Shown: positions 1 to 7,072 of the stretch, in pieces | Layout of the letters: every line of letters begins with the position of its first letter | How positions within the stretch are numbered: the stretch's first letter is position 1 | Assembly: GCA_003165855.1 (NCBI GenBank) | Contig: PMXH01000153.1 | Span: 1 to 7,072 of the forward strand | Direction of reading: 5' to 3' | DNA from: Acidobacteriaceae bacterium | GTDB taxonomy: Bacteria > Acidobacteriota > Terriglobia > Terriglobales > Acidobacteriaceae | Length of the DNA stretch: 7,072 nt | Translations under genes and position numbers: made by a program | Notes under the pieces: generated by a model | The model's database searches: none | Told to the model about the DNA's origin: nothing | What the model saw: the letters and a program-made list of their open reading frames with translations, nothing else

Positions 1-497
1 ACAACGCGCTGAAACACGACTACGACGATCAAAAACTGCCGCCGGTCGAGCACATCAGCCAGGTAATCGCCCGCGAAGTGAAATCCGGCAAGATCAAGTT
101 CAATCCAGTGGAGAACGAAAGCAGTGTGTACACCTACCACGATCCATGCTATCTGGGGAGGCACAACCAGATTTATGACGACCCTCGAGATGTGCTGGAT
201 GCGATTCCCGGTCTGAAGAGAGTCGAAATGAGCCAGTCCCGGGACCGCTCGTTCTGCTGCGGTGGGGGTGGGCTGATGCTGTTCTACGAGCCGAAAGAAG
301 ATCAGCGAATGGGCGTGAAGAGAGTCCAGATGGCCGCCGAAGCCGGGGCCAACGTGATTGTGACGGCTTGTCCGTTCTGCATGACGAATATTGAAGATGC
401 GATCAAAGTTGCAGGCATGGAAGGAAAGATAACCGCCATCGATCTGGCGGAACTGGTGGATCAACAAATTGTGCGTGAGAGTCTGAAAGTGGCGTGA
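1..497 (+). CDS. ETF-linked (Fe-S)-binding oxidoreductase, heterodisulfide reductase-like CCG domain (5'-truncated)
   Basis: This is the C-terminal part of an iron-sulfur oxidoreductase. The reading frame is open from base 3, so the true start lies upstream; the GTG at 78 is only an internal codon. 164 residues are visible. They contain one complete CCG domain: Cys in HDPCYLGR (codon at 147), the pair in CCGGGG (255-260) and the pair in CPFC (369-380), a C-X35-CCG-X35-CxxC pattern. In HdrB-like proteins this motif holds a non-cubane [4Fe-4S] cluster. Family knowledge: proteins with this domain plus ferredoxin-type and membrane domains are encoded beside etfBA in many bacteria and are proposed ETF:(mena)quinone oxidoreductases. 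The window shows only the CCG end, so membrane anchoring cannot be confirmed. The stop lies 18 nt before the etfB ATG, which fits an operon. A less likely alternative is a soluble HdrB-type or lactate/glycolate-oxidase Fe-S subunit; the etf neighbours argue against that. Confidence 0.88.
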   Translation, partial: NALKHDYDDQKLPPVEHISQVIAREVKSGKIKFNPVENESSVYTYHDPCYLGRHNQIYDDPRDVLDAIPGLKRVEMSQSRDRSFCCGGGGLMLFYEPKEDQRMGVKRVQMAAEAGANVIVTACPFCMTNIEDAIKVAGMEGKITAIDLAELVDQQIVRESLKVA

Positions 498-504
498 AGG
501 GTTC

Positions 505-510
505 TGGAGG
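505..510 (+). promoter_or_regulatory. Ribosome binding site of etfB
   Basis: The sequence TGGAGG ends 5 nt before the ATG at 516. An in-frame GTG at 510 overlaps the last base of this motif and so cannot be served by it. This site therefore decides for the ATG at 516. Confidence 0.7.
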
Positions 511-515
511 TGAAT

Positions 516-1307
516 ATGGAGATTCTAGTTTGCGTACGGCGAGTGCCCGACACTTCGGAAAACGAGATCGAACTCAACAGCGCGGGAAATGACATTGAGC
601 GCGATGAGTTGGTCTATTCCATCAATGAAGCGGACAACTATGCGGTTGAAGAGGCGCTACAGATCGTTGCCCGAGTTGGTGGAAACGTTACCGTTGCCAC
701 GGTTGGCAGCGAGGATGACGAGGAGGTTTTGCGCCGGGAGATGGCCATGGGCGCGAACCACGGCGTGATGATCTCCGACGAAGGTTTCAATGGATCGGAC
801 GGCCACGGCATCGCCACCATTCTGAAGGCGTTCGTCGAGAAGGGAAGCTACGACCTAATTCTCACGGGAGTGCAGGCCGAGGACGGGGCCGCTCAGGTCG
901 GCGGGATGCTGGCGGCCATGCTTGACTATCCGTTTGCTTCGCTGGTGAATTCCATTGAAGTCCTCGATGGCAAGAAGTTGAAAGTCAGCCGGGAGATCGA
1001 AGGAGGCAATAAGGAAATGAACGAGATTGATCTGCCTTGTGTGCTCTCGATTCAGACCGGCATTAATGAGCCGCGTTACGTCGGCATGCGGGGCATCCGG
1101 CAGGTGGCTTCTGTGCCCATCCCGACTTTCGGCGCTGCAGAACTGGGAGTTCCCGCCAACGCTGTAGGAGAAGTTGCCGCGAAGGTGAAGCGGGTGGACT
1201 ATTTCATCCCCACACTAGGCAAGGGAGCCGAGATCCTACATGGGACGCGGGAAGAAAACATCGACAAAGTTCTGGAGTTAGTGGCAGCCAAAGGAGGGCT
1301 GAAATAA
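516..1307 (+). CDS. etfB: Electron transfer flavoprotein beta subunit
   Basis: This is the small subunit of the heterodimeric electron transfer flavoprotein, a cytoplasmic carrier that takes electrons from acyl-CoA dehydrogenases. It has 263 residues, normal for EtfB. The N-terminus MEILVCVRRVPDT is the usual first strand of the nucleotide-binding fold. NEADNYAVEEAL (37-48) matches the NExDxYAVEEAL motif. DLILTGVQAEDGAAQVG (113-129) is the loop that binds AMP, or the second FAD in bifurcating forms. EPRYVGMRGI (185-194) is the C-terminal family signature. The ATG at 516 was chosen over the in-frame GTG at 510 because of the Shine-Dalgarno position and because the product then begins like known EtfB proteins. 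The stop TAA overlaps the etfA ATG by one base, which suggests translational coupling and equal subunit synthesis. Whether this ETF is a simple carrier or an electron-bifurcating form cannot be decided from sequence alone. Confidence 0.96.
   Translation: MEILVCVRRVPDTSENEIELNSAGNDIERDELVYSINEADNYAVEEALQIVARVGGNVTVATVGSEDDEEVLRREMAMGANHGVMISDEGFNGSDGHGIATILKAFVEKGSYDLILTGVQAEDGAAQVGGMLAAMLDYPFASLVNSIEVLDGKKLKVSREIEGGNKEMNEIDLPCVLSIQTGINEPRYVGMRGIRQVASVPIPTFGAAELGVPANAVGEVAAKVKRVDYFIPTLGKGAEILHGTREENIDKVLELVAAKGGLK
1291..1297 (+). promoter_or_regulatory. Ribosome binding site of etfA inside the end of etfB
   Basis: A full-strength AAGGAGG lies 9 nt before the etfA ATG at 1307 and within the last codons of etfB (Ala-Lys-Gly-Gly). 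It supports the start call and independent loading of etfA in addition to coupling through the TAATG overlap. Confidence 0.8.
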
Positions 1308-2299
1308 TGGCGCACATCTTCGCTTACATCGCACACAAAGGTGGTGCGCCGGACGATTCCGCGTTCGAGTTGGCGGCGGCTGCGCGCAAGATCGATCCCG
1401 TCACCTCACCTAGAGCCATTCTCACTGGCTGGGGTGCGGACCTCGATGCGGCGTGCGATACGCTCAGTGCCTCCTATCCTGAGATTTGGAAAATCGCAAA
1501 TGAAGCTCTGGCTTATCCTTATCCCAATGCAGAATTGGTGCGAAAAGCCCTGCTGAACGTGCTGCCGAGCGACAGCATCGTGTTAGCGGCACATGATCAT
1601 TTCGGAATCGATCTGGCGCCTGGTCTTTCGATCAAAATGAATGCGGCTTTCGTTTCCGACGTGCTGAATATCTCCGGAGTTGAAGGCACCGACCTCAAAG
1701 TGCTGCGACAGGAATTTGGCGGACAAGTGAGCGCTCATGTTTGCTGCGACATTTCATCGGGTGCGGTGATCACGATACGTCCGGGGGCGTTCAAGGCGGG
1801 AGAGCCTACTTCGGGATGCGGCCTCATCGTCGACAAGTCGGGGGAAGTCGGCGGGCTGACGGCGGGTCGACGGTATCTGGAGACGGTGGTCGCCGAAGCG
1901 GGTGATGTGGATATCACCAAGCACAACGTTCTAGTTTCCATCGGTCGAGGCATCCAGGAAAAAGAGAACGTGGCGATCGCACAGGAACTGGCGGACGCTC
2001 TGGGCGCTGCCGTGAGCTGCTCGCGACCTGTGGTCGACGCCAAGTGGATGGAAAAGTCACGTCAGGTGGGCTCGTCTGGAAAAACCGTCAAGCCCAAGGT
2101 CTATCTGGCCTGCGGGATCAGTGGCGCCTTCCAGCATCTGGCCGGCATTAAAGGTAGCCCGTTCCTGATCGCGATTAACAAGAATCCGAAGGCTCCGATT
2201 TTCCAGGTGGCGGATGTGGGAATTGTCGATGACATCCTGGAGTTCCTGCCGGAGTTGGCCAACAAAGCTCGTGAATTACGAAGCGTCGCAGCAAAGTGA
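1307..2299 (+). CDS. etfA: Electron transfer flavoprotein alpha subunit
   Basis: This is the large ETF subunit, which holds the redox-active FAD at its C-terminal domain and docks to dehydrogenase partners. Its 330 residues are typical for the family. The N-terminal half is the EtfA/B-like fold, with GGQVSAHV (138-145) and ITIRPGAF (155-162), a conserved ending of domain I. The C-terminal FAD domain shows [11 protein letters not shown] (211-221), [10 protein letters not shown] (238-247), [14 protein letters not shown] (253-266), the strongly conserved [11 protein letters not shown] (270-280) and [19 protein letters not shown] (291-309). These are the expected FAD-contact segments and none is missing. 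It overlaps etfB by one base and is followed 10 nt after its stop by the start of the acyl-CoA dehydrogenase gene, so the three are almost certainly co-transcribed. No ferredoxin-like N-terminal extension of the FixB/EtfA type is present. The order etfB-etfA is the common bacterial one. Confidence 0.97.
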   Translation: MAHIFAYIAHKGGAPDDSAFELAAAARKIDPVTSPRAILTGWGADLDAACDTLSASYPEIWKIANEALAYPYPNAELVRKALLNVLPSDSIVLAAHDHFGIDLAPGLSIKMNAAFVSDVLNISGVEGTDLKVLRQEFGGQVSAHVCCDISSGAVITIRPGAFKAGEPTSGCGLIVDKSGEVGGLTAGRRYLETVVAEAGDVDITKHNVLVSIGRGIQEKENVAIAQELADALGAAVSCSRPVVDAKWMEKSRQVGSSGKTVKPKVYLACGISGAFQHLAGIKGSPFLIAINKNPKAPIFQVADVGIVDDILEFLPELANKARELRSVAAK

Positions 2300-2301
2300 G
2301 G
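2298..2301 (+). promoter_or_regulatory. Weak ribosome binding site of the acyl-CoA dehydrogenase gene
   Basis: A short GAGG overlaps the etfA stop codon and sits 8 nt before the ATG at 2310. It is weaker than the sites of etfA and etfB. Translation may depend partly on ribosomes finishing etfA. Confidence 0.45.
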
Positions 2302-2309
2302 CACCGCCA

Positions 2310-3989
2310 ATGATTACGAGTAAAACGTTGAAACTAAGTTTGAAATCGCTCAAGGACTTTGCCAAGAAGCGTTTGCCCGACGAAGTGCTGCGCGAGCTTG
2401 ATGAACGCGATGAGTGCCCGCTAGAGATCGTCCGGCATATGTGCAGTCCAGACAAGCTGGGCATTCAACTCCTGTTCATCCCCGAAGAGTTTGGGGGTAT
2501 GGGCGGCGGTGCGTTCGATGTTTACTGCGTCTGCGAAGAGATGGCGCGCATCGATTTGGGCGTTGCTACCGCCGTGCTGGCTACGTTTCTCGGCAGCGAT
2601 CCAATCACGGTCGGCGCTACTCCGGAGCAAAAGAAAATCTGGCTGACGCGCATCGCGGAAGAGGGATTGTTGTTCGCCTACGGAGCCACTGAGCCGGAGG
2701 CGGGCAGCGATTTGGGTGCGCTTCGCACCACAGCGGACCGCGTTACGGAAAATGATCGCGTTGTCGGGTACAAGGTCAATGGCGCTAAACAATGGATCAG
2801 CAACGGTGGAATCGCGGACGCCTACACCGTTTTGGCTAATACGCCTAGCGGTCCGAGTTGGTTCATCGTGGAGAAAGACACGAAGGGCTTCACCCACGAC
2901 GAGCCGGAAGATAAGCACGGCATCCGCCTGAGCAACACGGCGGCGCTTGCGTTCAACGATGTTTATGTCGACGCTGACCGGCTCGTCGGCGGCGTCGAAG
3001 GCCAGGGATTGAATCAAGCGCAAGCTGTGTTCGGTTATACCCGCTTGATGGTGGCGGCATTCGGCCTTGGAGCCGGCTGGGCCGCACTGGATCGAGCCAT
3101 TCCATATTCCGCCAAGCGTATCCAGGCTGGGGCGCCGCTCTCGCAAAAGCAAGGATACACACACAAGCTGATCGTGCCGCACGTGGCGCACCTTGAAGCC
3201 GCGCGCGCTTACATCGAAGAAACCGCGGAACGCATCGATGGGGGCGTGGAAGGCAGTCTGAACACCGAGGGCGCCATCGCGAAGTACATGGCAACCGAGG
3301 CCGGGAATGCCGCGGCCGAAGCCAGCATCCAGGCACTCGGTGGCTACGGTTACACGCATGAATACATGGTGGAAAAGATCAGCCGCGACGTTCGCATTAC
3401 CACAATCTACGAAGGCACCTCCGAGATTATGGAGATGACGATCAGCCGCGACCGCTGGCAGTCTCATCTCAAAACGCGCGGGCAGCACTATCACGAACAA
3501 GCGCGAGAGTTCGAGGCATTGCACGCCCGCCATCCGAACGTGGGTGCCGATATCGCGGCGCTGGCTTTGCACGCCTTGGCCGAGGTCATGGAAAAAGCAC
3601 GGGCGGCGCGCCTCACTCGACATCAGCACATTCTTCTGCGCCTGGGCGAGTTGATCGCCTTTGCCGAGTGCGCGGGAAGTTTGTCGCGTCGCGCCGCTCG
3701 CTTGGCGGAGGGCAACCTCAACGAAAAGGCGAACCGGCGTTTCGACGCGGCGGCGCTGGCGGCGCTCAGCCGAATCTTTGCCCGCGAGGCCGCGCTCAAA
3801 GTGGCGGAAGACGGGCTGCGTTGGATCATCGGAGCCGGCGGCGTATGCGATGGAGGGATTACGGGTCTTGAAACGAGCTTGGGATTGCCCGCCATTCACC
3901 GCGCGCAATCGGGCCTCATTTCAGACCTGGATTACATAGCAGACGTACTCTACGGCCGCGCGGCCAAGCGCACGGAGCTGGCCGCGTAG
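2310..3989 (+). CDS. Acyl-CoA dehydrogenase with C-terminal extension
   Basis: This FAD enzyme oxidises an acyl-CoA to trans-2-enoyl-CoA and passes electrons to ETF. It has 559 residues, about 170 more than the short- and medium-chain enzymes. Helical N-terminal domain: about 1-120. FAD and substrate segment: [11 protein letters not shown] (124-134) and [11 protein letters not shown] (157-167). C-terminal helical domain: [20 protein letters not shown] (341-360), then IYEGTSEI (366-373), where Glu368 matches the catalytic base of the MCAD class. The tail from about 390 to 559 is Ala/Arg/Glu-rich, apparently helical, and recalls the extra C-terminal domain of very-long-chain enzymes (VLCAD/ACAD9 type) in position and length. 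The frame is open back to 2214, but that part overlaps etfA and gives a sequence unlike the family, so the ATG at 2310 is the start. Chain length and substrate cannot be read from sequence. The etf genes directly upstream are its likely electron acceptor. Confidence 0.94.
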   Translation: MITSKTLKLSLKSLKDFAKKRLPDEVLRELDERDECPLEIVRHMCSPDKLGIQLLFIPEEFGGMGGGAFDVYCVCEEMARIDLGVATAVLATFLGSDPITVGATPEQKKIWLTRIAEEGLLFAYGATEPEAGSDLGALRTTADRVTENDRVVGYKVNGAKQWISNGGIADAYTVLANTPSGPSWFIVEKDTKGFTHDEPEDKHGIRLSNTAALAFNDVYVDADRLVGGVEGQGLNQAQAVFGYTRLMVAAFGLGAGWAALDRAIPYSAKRIQAGAPLSQKQGYTHKLIVPHVAHLEAARAYIEETAERIDGGVEGSLNTEGAIAKYMATEAGNAAAEASIQALGGYGYTHEYMVEKISRDVRITTIYEGTSEIMEMTISRDRWQSHLKTRGQHYHEQAREFEALHARHPNVGADIAALALHALAEVMEKARAARLTRHQHILLRLGELIAFAECAGSLSRRAARLAEGNLNEKANRRFDAAALAALSRIFAREAALKVAEDGLRWIIGAGGVCDGGITGLETSLGLPAIHRAQSGLISDLDYIADVLYGRAAKRTELAA

Positions 3990-4011
3990 CGTTCGAGGAT
4001 GGATTTCTTGC

Positions 4012-4016
4012 AGGAG
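4012..4016 (+). promoter_or_regulatory. Ribosome binding site of the PfaA-like synthase
   Basis: AGGAG lies 7 nt before the ATG at 4024, in the 34-nt gap after the dehydrogenase gene. It supports that ATG as the start. The gap contains no hairpin with a T-run, and I see no convincing -35/-10 pair in it. Confidence 0.7.
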
Positions 4017-4023
4017 TTTCGCC

Positions 4024-7000
4024 ATGGAAAACACTTCTTACCGGGCCATAGCAGTTGTGGGAGCGGGAGCGGTTCTGCCCGACGCCGCGAACGTAGCGAC
4101 TTTCTGGGAGAACGTGAAAAATGGCCGTTACAGCATCTCTGAGGTCAAGCCCGAACGCTGGGATCCGGCGCTTTACTACGATGCCAACCCAAATGCGCCG
4201 GACAGGACTTATTCCACGATCGGCGGTTGGGTGCAGGACTTCGCATGGGATCCGATCAAATGGCACTTGCCGGTCCCGCCGCGGGTTGTCGATGCCATGG
4301 ATGAGTCGCAAAAATGGGCCATTGCCTGCACTCGCGAAGCGCTGGAAGACTACGGTTATCCCAAGCGCGCGCTGAATACCGATCGCACGGCGGTGATCCT
4401 CGGCAATGCCATGGCCGGGGAGAAGCACTATTTCACGGCGCTACGCCTGTACTTTCCGGAATACGCCCACGAGTTGGCCGGGTGTGCGAGCTTCGCCGAA
4501 CTGCCGGAGGCGTTGCGCCGCGATCTCACTCGCGAACTGCACGACCGCATGGCGAAGCGGATTCCAGATGTAACGGAAGACACCATGCCCGGCGAACTGG
4601 CGAACTGCATTGCGGGCCGCATAGCGAATGTTTTCAACTTCCATGGACCCAACTACGTTGTGGACGCGGCGTGCGCATCGGCGATGGCGGCCATTAGTGC
4701 GGCGGCCGAGGGATTGGTAGCGAATGATTTTGACCTGGCGGTCACGGGCGGCATCGATCGCAACATGGGCGCCTCGACCTACATCAAGTTCAGCAAGATT
4801 GGTGCGCTCTCGGCGACCGGCACTCGTCCCTACGCCGAAGGTGCAGACGGCTTTGTGATGAGTGAAGGCGCGGCGATCTTTCTGCTCAAGCGTCTGGCCG
4901 ATGCCGAGCGGGACGGAGACAAAATCTACGCGGTGCTGCGCGGAATGGGCGGATCGAGTGACGGGAAGGGAAAAGGCATCACTGCGCCCAACCCGATCGG
5001 GCAAAAACTAGCCATCGAACGCGCCTGGCAGAATGCCGGATTATCGCCGGCTACCGCGACGTTGATCGAGGGCCATGGCACATCCACCCGCGTGGGTGAC
5101 GTGGTCGAAGTGCAAAGCCTCATCGATGTGCTCGGCAGCTTTCATCTGCCCTTGTGCTCAGTAGCGCTGGGCTCAGTTAAATCGAACCTCGGGCACCTCA
5201 AAGGAGCGGCAGGCGCCGCCGGACTCTTGAAAACTGTCCTGGCGCTGCGGGACAAGGTACTTCCCCCGAGCGTGAATTGCGGGCATCCCAATCCGGAGAT
5301 CGACTTTGCCCACTCTCCGCTCTACGTCAATGCCGAACTGAAGCCCTGGACGATGCCGGCAGATGGCGTGCGGCAGGCCGGCCTGAGTGCATTCGGCTTT
5401 GGCGGCACCAATTTTCATGCCGTGCTCGAAGAATATATTCCCCATCGGTTGAACGGAAACGGCAAGCGGTCGGTGGCGGTTGGTGAATTCCCGTCAGAAG
5501 CGAAAGAGCCCATCACGCGCGTGCAAGATGATTCCCGCGCATCCGACTCTTCTCATTGCAAAGCTCCGTTACGTGGAGCACTGGTAATCGGCGCTGCTTC
5601 CGAAGGAGCGCTGGCCGAGCGCTTGCGCGCGGTGGAGAAAGATGCCAAAGCTGGGCGGGCGCCGGCGCCAACTGCTCCCGCTGAATCAGATCTACGCGCT
5701 CCCGAGCGCGTGGCGATCGACTACGGGAACGCGGCCGAACTGGCCGACAAAACTGGCAACGCGCTCAAAGCGCTGGCAGCCAATCAACCGGCGATGTGGA
5801 AAGCTCTGCGTGCGCAAGGCATCTTCCGCGGTCACGGTCCCGCTCCAAAGGTGGCGTTCCTTTATACCGGTCAAGGCTCGCAGTACGTGAACATGCTCCT
5901 GTCGCTCCGAGCGGCGGAGCCGATTGTGGATGAGACTTTTGCCGAAGCCGATCGTGTGATGACGCCTCTGCTGGGCAAGCCGCTCAGCAAGTTCATCTTC
6001 GTTGACAGCACCGATGCCAATGCCGTCGCCAAAGCGGAAGACGATCTGCGGCAAACTGCGATTACGCAGCCCGCCGTGCTGGCAGCCGATCTGGCGCTGA
6101 CCCGGCTTCTGGCCGCTTACGGCATCGAGCCCGACTTCACGATAGGACACAGCCTGGGTGAATACGGAGCGTTAGTCGCGGCTGGCGCTTTGCCCTTTGC
6201 GGACGCATTGGAGGCCGTCAGCGCCCGTGGCCGCGGGATGACTCAGGTGGCAATGAAGGACAACGGCCGCATGGCTGCAGTATTTGCTCCGCTGGAAGAA
6301 ATCGAGCGAATTCTGAAGACCATCGACGGCTACGTCGTGATCGCCAACGTCAACAGCAACCGTCAGGCGGTTATCGGCGGCGCGAGCAGCGCAGTCGAGC
6401 TGGCCATGGCTGCCTTCAAGGAAGCTGGCTATGACGTGGCTGCGTTATCGGTCAGCCACGCGTTCCATACTTCGATTGTGGCGGGAGCCAGTGAGCCGCT
6501 GCGGCGAGTTCTGGAGCGCCTGCATCTCGAATCGCCGCATTTGCCGATCGTCGCCAATACAAACGGCGAGTTTTATCCCACCGGGCCTGACGTGGTGCCG
6601 CAAATGCTGGACATTCTTACGCAGCAGGTCGCTTCCCCGGTGCAATTTGTGAAGGGGTTGCACACGCTGTACGATGCCGGTGCTCGAGTGTTTGTTGAAG
6701 TGGGACCGAAGAAGGCATTGCAAGGATTTGCCGAGGATGTACTGGGCACTTGCAGCGATGTGGTTTCGTTATTTACCAATCATCCGAAGGTCGGCGACGT
6801 TACGGCGTTCAACCATGCGCTCTGCGGCCTTTATGCGGCGGGACTGGGCCGCGGTACCGCGGGAGCTTTGCGCGAACCCTCGGCTACGGATGTTCTGTCA
6901 CCTGTGGAAACGTGGAAAGCAGTCGCTGTGCCAGCGAAAGCGATGGAAGCGTCTGCCGCGACAGCCTCTTCCGCACCCGCCATGCCGTTGAACGGCAGTC

Positions 7001-7072
7001 GCTACAACGAACTCGGCAGGTTATTCGCCGATGTTCTCGACCGTGGCTACGAGATCTACCACGGCCAGAGTA
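4024..7072 (+). CDS. PfaA-like multidomain polyketide/polyunsaturated fatty acid synthase, KS-AT part (3'-truncated)
   Basis: This is the start of a large type I synthase that builds an acyl chain by decarboxylative condensation of malonyl units. 1016 codons are visible with no stop. Ketosynthase, about residues 6-470: the N-terminus IAVVGAGAVLPDAANVATFW is PfaA-like. The nucleophile is Cys217 in VVDAACASAM, with His351 in EGHGTSTRVGD, Lys386 and His391 in SVKSNLGHLKGAAG, and the end motif GFGGTNFHAVLEE (458-470). PGELANCIAGRIAN (189-202) before the active site is typical of PUFA-synthase KS domains. Linker, 471-607: charged, Ser/Ala-rich, poorly conserved in look. Acyltransferase, about 608-905: TGQGSQ (615-620), Ser710 in GHSLGE, Arg735 for the malonyl carboxylate, HAFH (812-815), which indicates malonyl-CoA, and FVEVGPKKAL (890-899). 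After an Ala/Pro/Ser-rich linker (about 960-987) the start of another conserved-looking segment is cut off. No ACP, KR or DH is visible. The product is unknown; a polyunsaturated or other secondary lipid is the best inference. Confidence 0.92.
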   Translation, partial: MENTSYRAIAVVGAGAVLPDAANVATFWENVKNGRYSISEVKPERWDPALYYDANPNAPDRTYSTIGGWVQDFAWDPIKWHLPVPPRVVDAMDESQKWAIACTREALEDYGYPKRALNTDRTAVILGNAMAGEKHYFTALRLYFPEYAHELAGCASFAELPEALRRDLTRELHDRMAKRIPDVTEDTMPGELANCIAGRIANVFNFHGPNYVVDAACASAMAAISAAAEGLVANDFDLAVTGGIDRNMGASTYIKFSKIGALSATGTRPYAEGADGFVMSEGAAIFLLKRLADAERDGDKIYAVLRGMGGSSDGKGKGITAPNPIGQKLAIERAWQNAGLSPATATLIEGHGTSTRVGDVVEVQSLIDVLGSFHLPLCSVALGSVKSNLGHLKGAAGAAGLLKTVLALRDKVLPPSVNCGHPNPEIDFAHSPLYVNAELKPWTMPADGVRQAGLSAFGFGGTNFHAVLEEYIPHRLNGNGKRSVAVGEFPSEAKEPITRVQDDSRASDSSHCKAPLRGALVIGAASEGALAERLRAVEKDAKAGRAPAPTAPAESDLRAPERVAIDYGNAAELADKTGNALKALAANQPAMWKALRAQGIFRGHGPAPKVAFLYTGQGSQYVNMLLSLRAAEPIVDETFAEADRVMTPLLGKPLSKFIFVDSTDANAVAKAEDDLRQTAITQPAVLAADLALTRLLAAYGIEPDFTIGHSLGEYGALVAAGALPFADALEAVSARGRGMTQVAMKDNGRMAAVFAPLEEIERILKTIDGYVVIANVNSNRQAVIGGASSAVELAMAAFKEAGYDVAALSVSHAFHTSIVAGASEPLRRVLERLHLESPHLPIVANTNGEFYPTGPDVVPQMLDILTQQVASPVQFVKGLHTLYDAGARVFVEVGPKKALQGFAEDVLGTCSDVVSLFTNHPKVGDVTAFNHALCGLYAAGLGRGTAGALREPSATDVLSPVETWKAVAVPAKAMEASAATASSAPAMPLNGSRYNELGRLFADVLDRGYEIYHGQS

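Noticed and set aside
2214..2309. Upstream extension of the dehydrogenase frame to an ATG at 2214
   Set aside because: It overlaps the end of etfA by 86 nt, encodes a Trp/Ser-rich stretch unlike ACAD N-termini, and the ATG at 2310 has its own, though weak, ribosome binding site.
2421..3908. A 495-codon open frame on the minus strand opposite the acyl-CoA dehydrogenase gene
   Set aside because: The + strand gene is a clear family member over its whole length. The antisense product is Arg/Ala-rich with no recognisable motif, and long antisense frames are common opposite GC-rich genes with biased third positions.
3954..3965. Perfect 12-bp palindrome GGCCGCGCGGCC near the end of the dehydrogenase gene, considered as a terminator stem or regulatory site
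   Set aside because: It has no loop and no following T-run, lies inside codons (Gly-Arg-Ala-Ala), and such GC palindromes arise easily in this composition.
3990..4023. Possible internal promoter for the synthase gene in the short intergenic gap
   Set aside because: Only a ribosome binding site is evident. No convincing -35/-10 pair was seen in the gap or just upstream.
4441..5004. Minus-strand open frame of 187 codons, and similar ones at 3916-4428 and 5692-6150, opposite the synthase
   Set aside because: All lie opposite conserved KS or AT coding sequence and show no family motifs, so they are shadows.
5460..5700. KS-AT linker considered as a frameshift or foreign insertion because its sequence looks less conserved
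   Set aside because: The frame stays open and the AT follows with all its motifs. Variable charged linkers between KS and AT are normal in these synthases.

Overview
The window is a tightly packed stretch of a moderately GC-rich bacterial genome. Five genes lie on the + strand with almost no non-coding DNA, and both ends are cut inside genes. The organism cannot be fixed from the sequence. The composition, the gene style and the order Fe-S protein, etfB, etfA, acyl-CoA dehydrogenase would fit an Acidobacteriota or a deltaproteobacterial-type lineage; this is a low-confidence inference. No tRNA, rRNA, CRISPR, insertion sequence or other mobile element was seen.

Bases 1-3989 hold an electron-transfer and acyl-CoA oxidation module. 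It begins with the C-terminal 164 residues of a heterodisulfide-reductase-like (CCG domain) iron-sulfur protein. Next come the two subunits of an electron-transfer flavoprotein (EtfB, then EtfA, joined by a 1-nt TAATG overlap). Last is a 559-residue acyl-CoA dehydrogenase with a long C-terminal extension. The likely electron path is acyl-CoA, then ACAD FAD, then ETF, then the Fe-S oxidoreductase, then the quinone pool.

Bases 4024-7072 hold the first 1016 codons of a large multidomain synthase that is open to the window edge. It has an N-terminal ketosynthase (KS) followed by a malonyl-type acyltransferase (AT), with all principal catalytic residues visible. The KS resembles PfaA, the first subunit of polyunsaturated-fatty-acid ('secondary lipid') synthases, more than it resembles modular antibiotic polyketide synthases. 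The acyl carrier, reductase and dehydratase domains expected in such proteins must lie beyond the window.

Only 34 nt separate the dehydrogenase stop from the synthase start, with no terminator or promoter visible between them. The five genes may therefore form one operon that links an acyl-CoA dehydrogenase and its electron-transfer chain to a PfaA-like lipid or polyketide synthase. That link is the most interesting aspect of the window. It is an inference from gene order, because ETF/ACAD genes could also be general beta-oxidation genes that happen to lie upstream.
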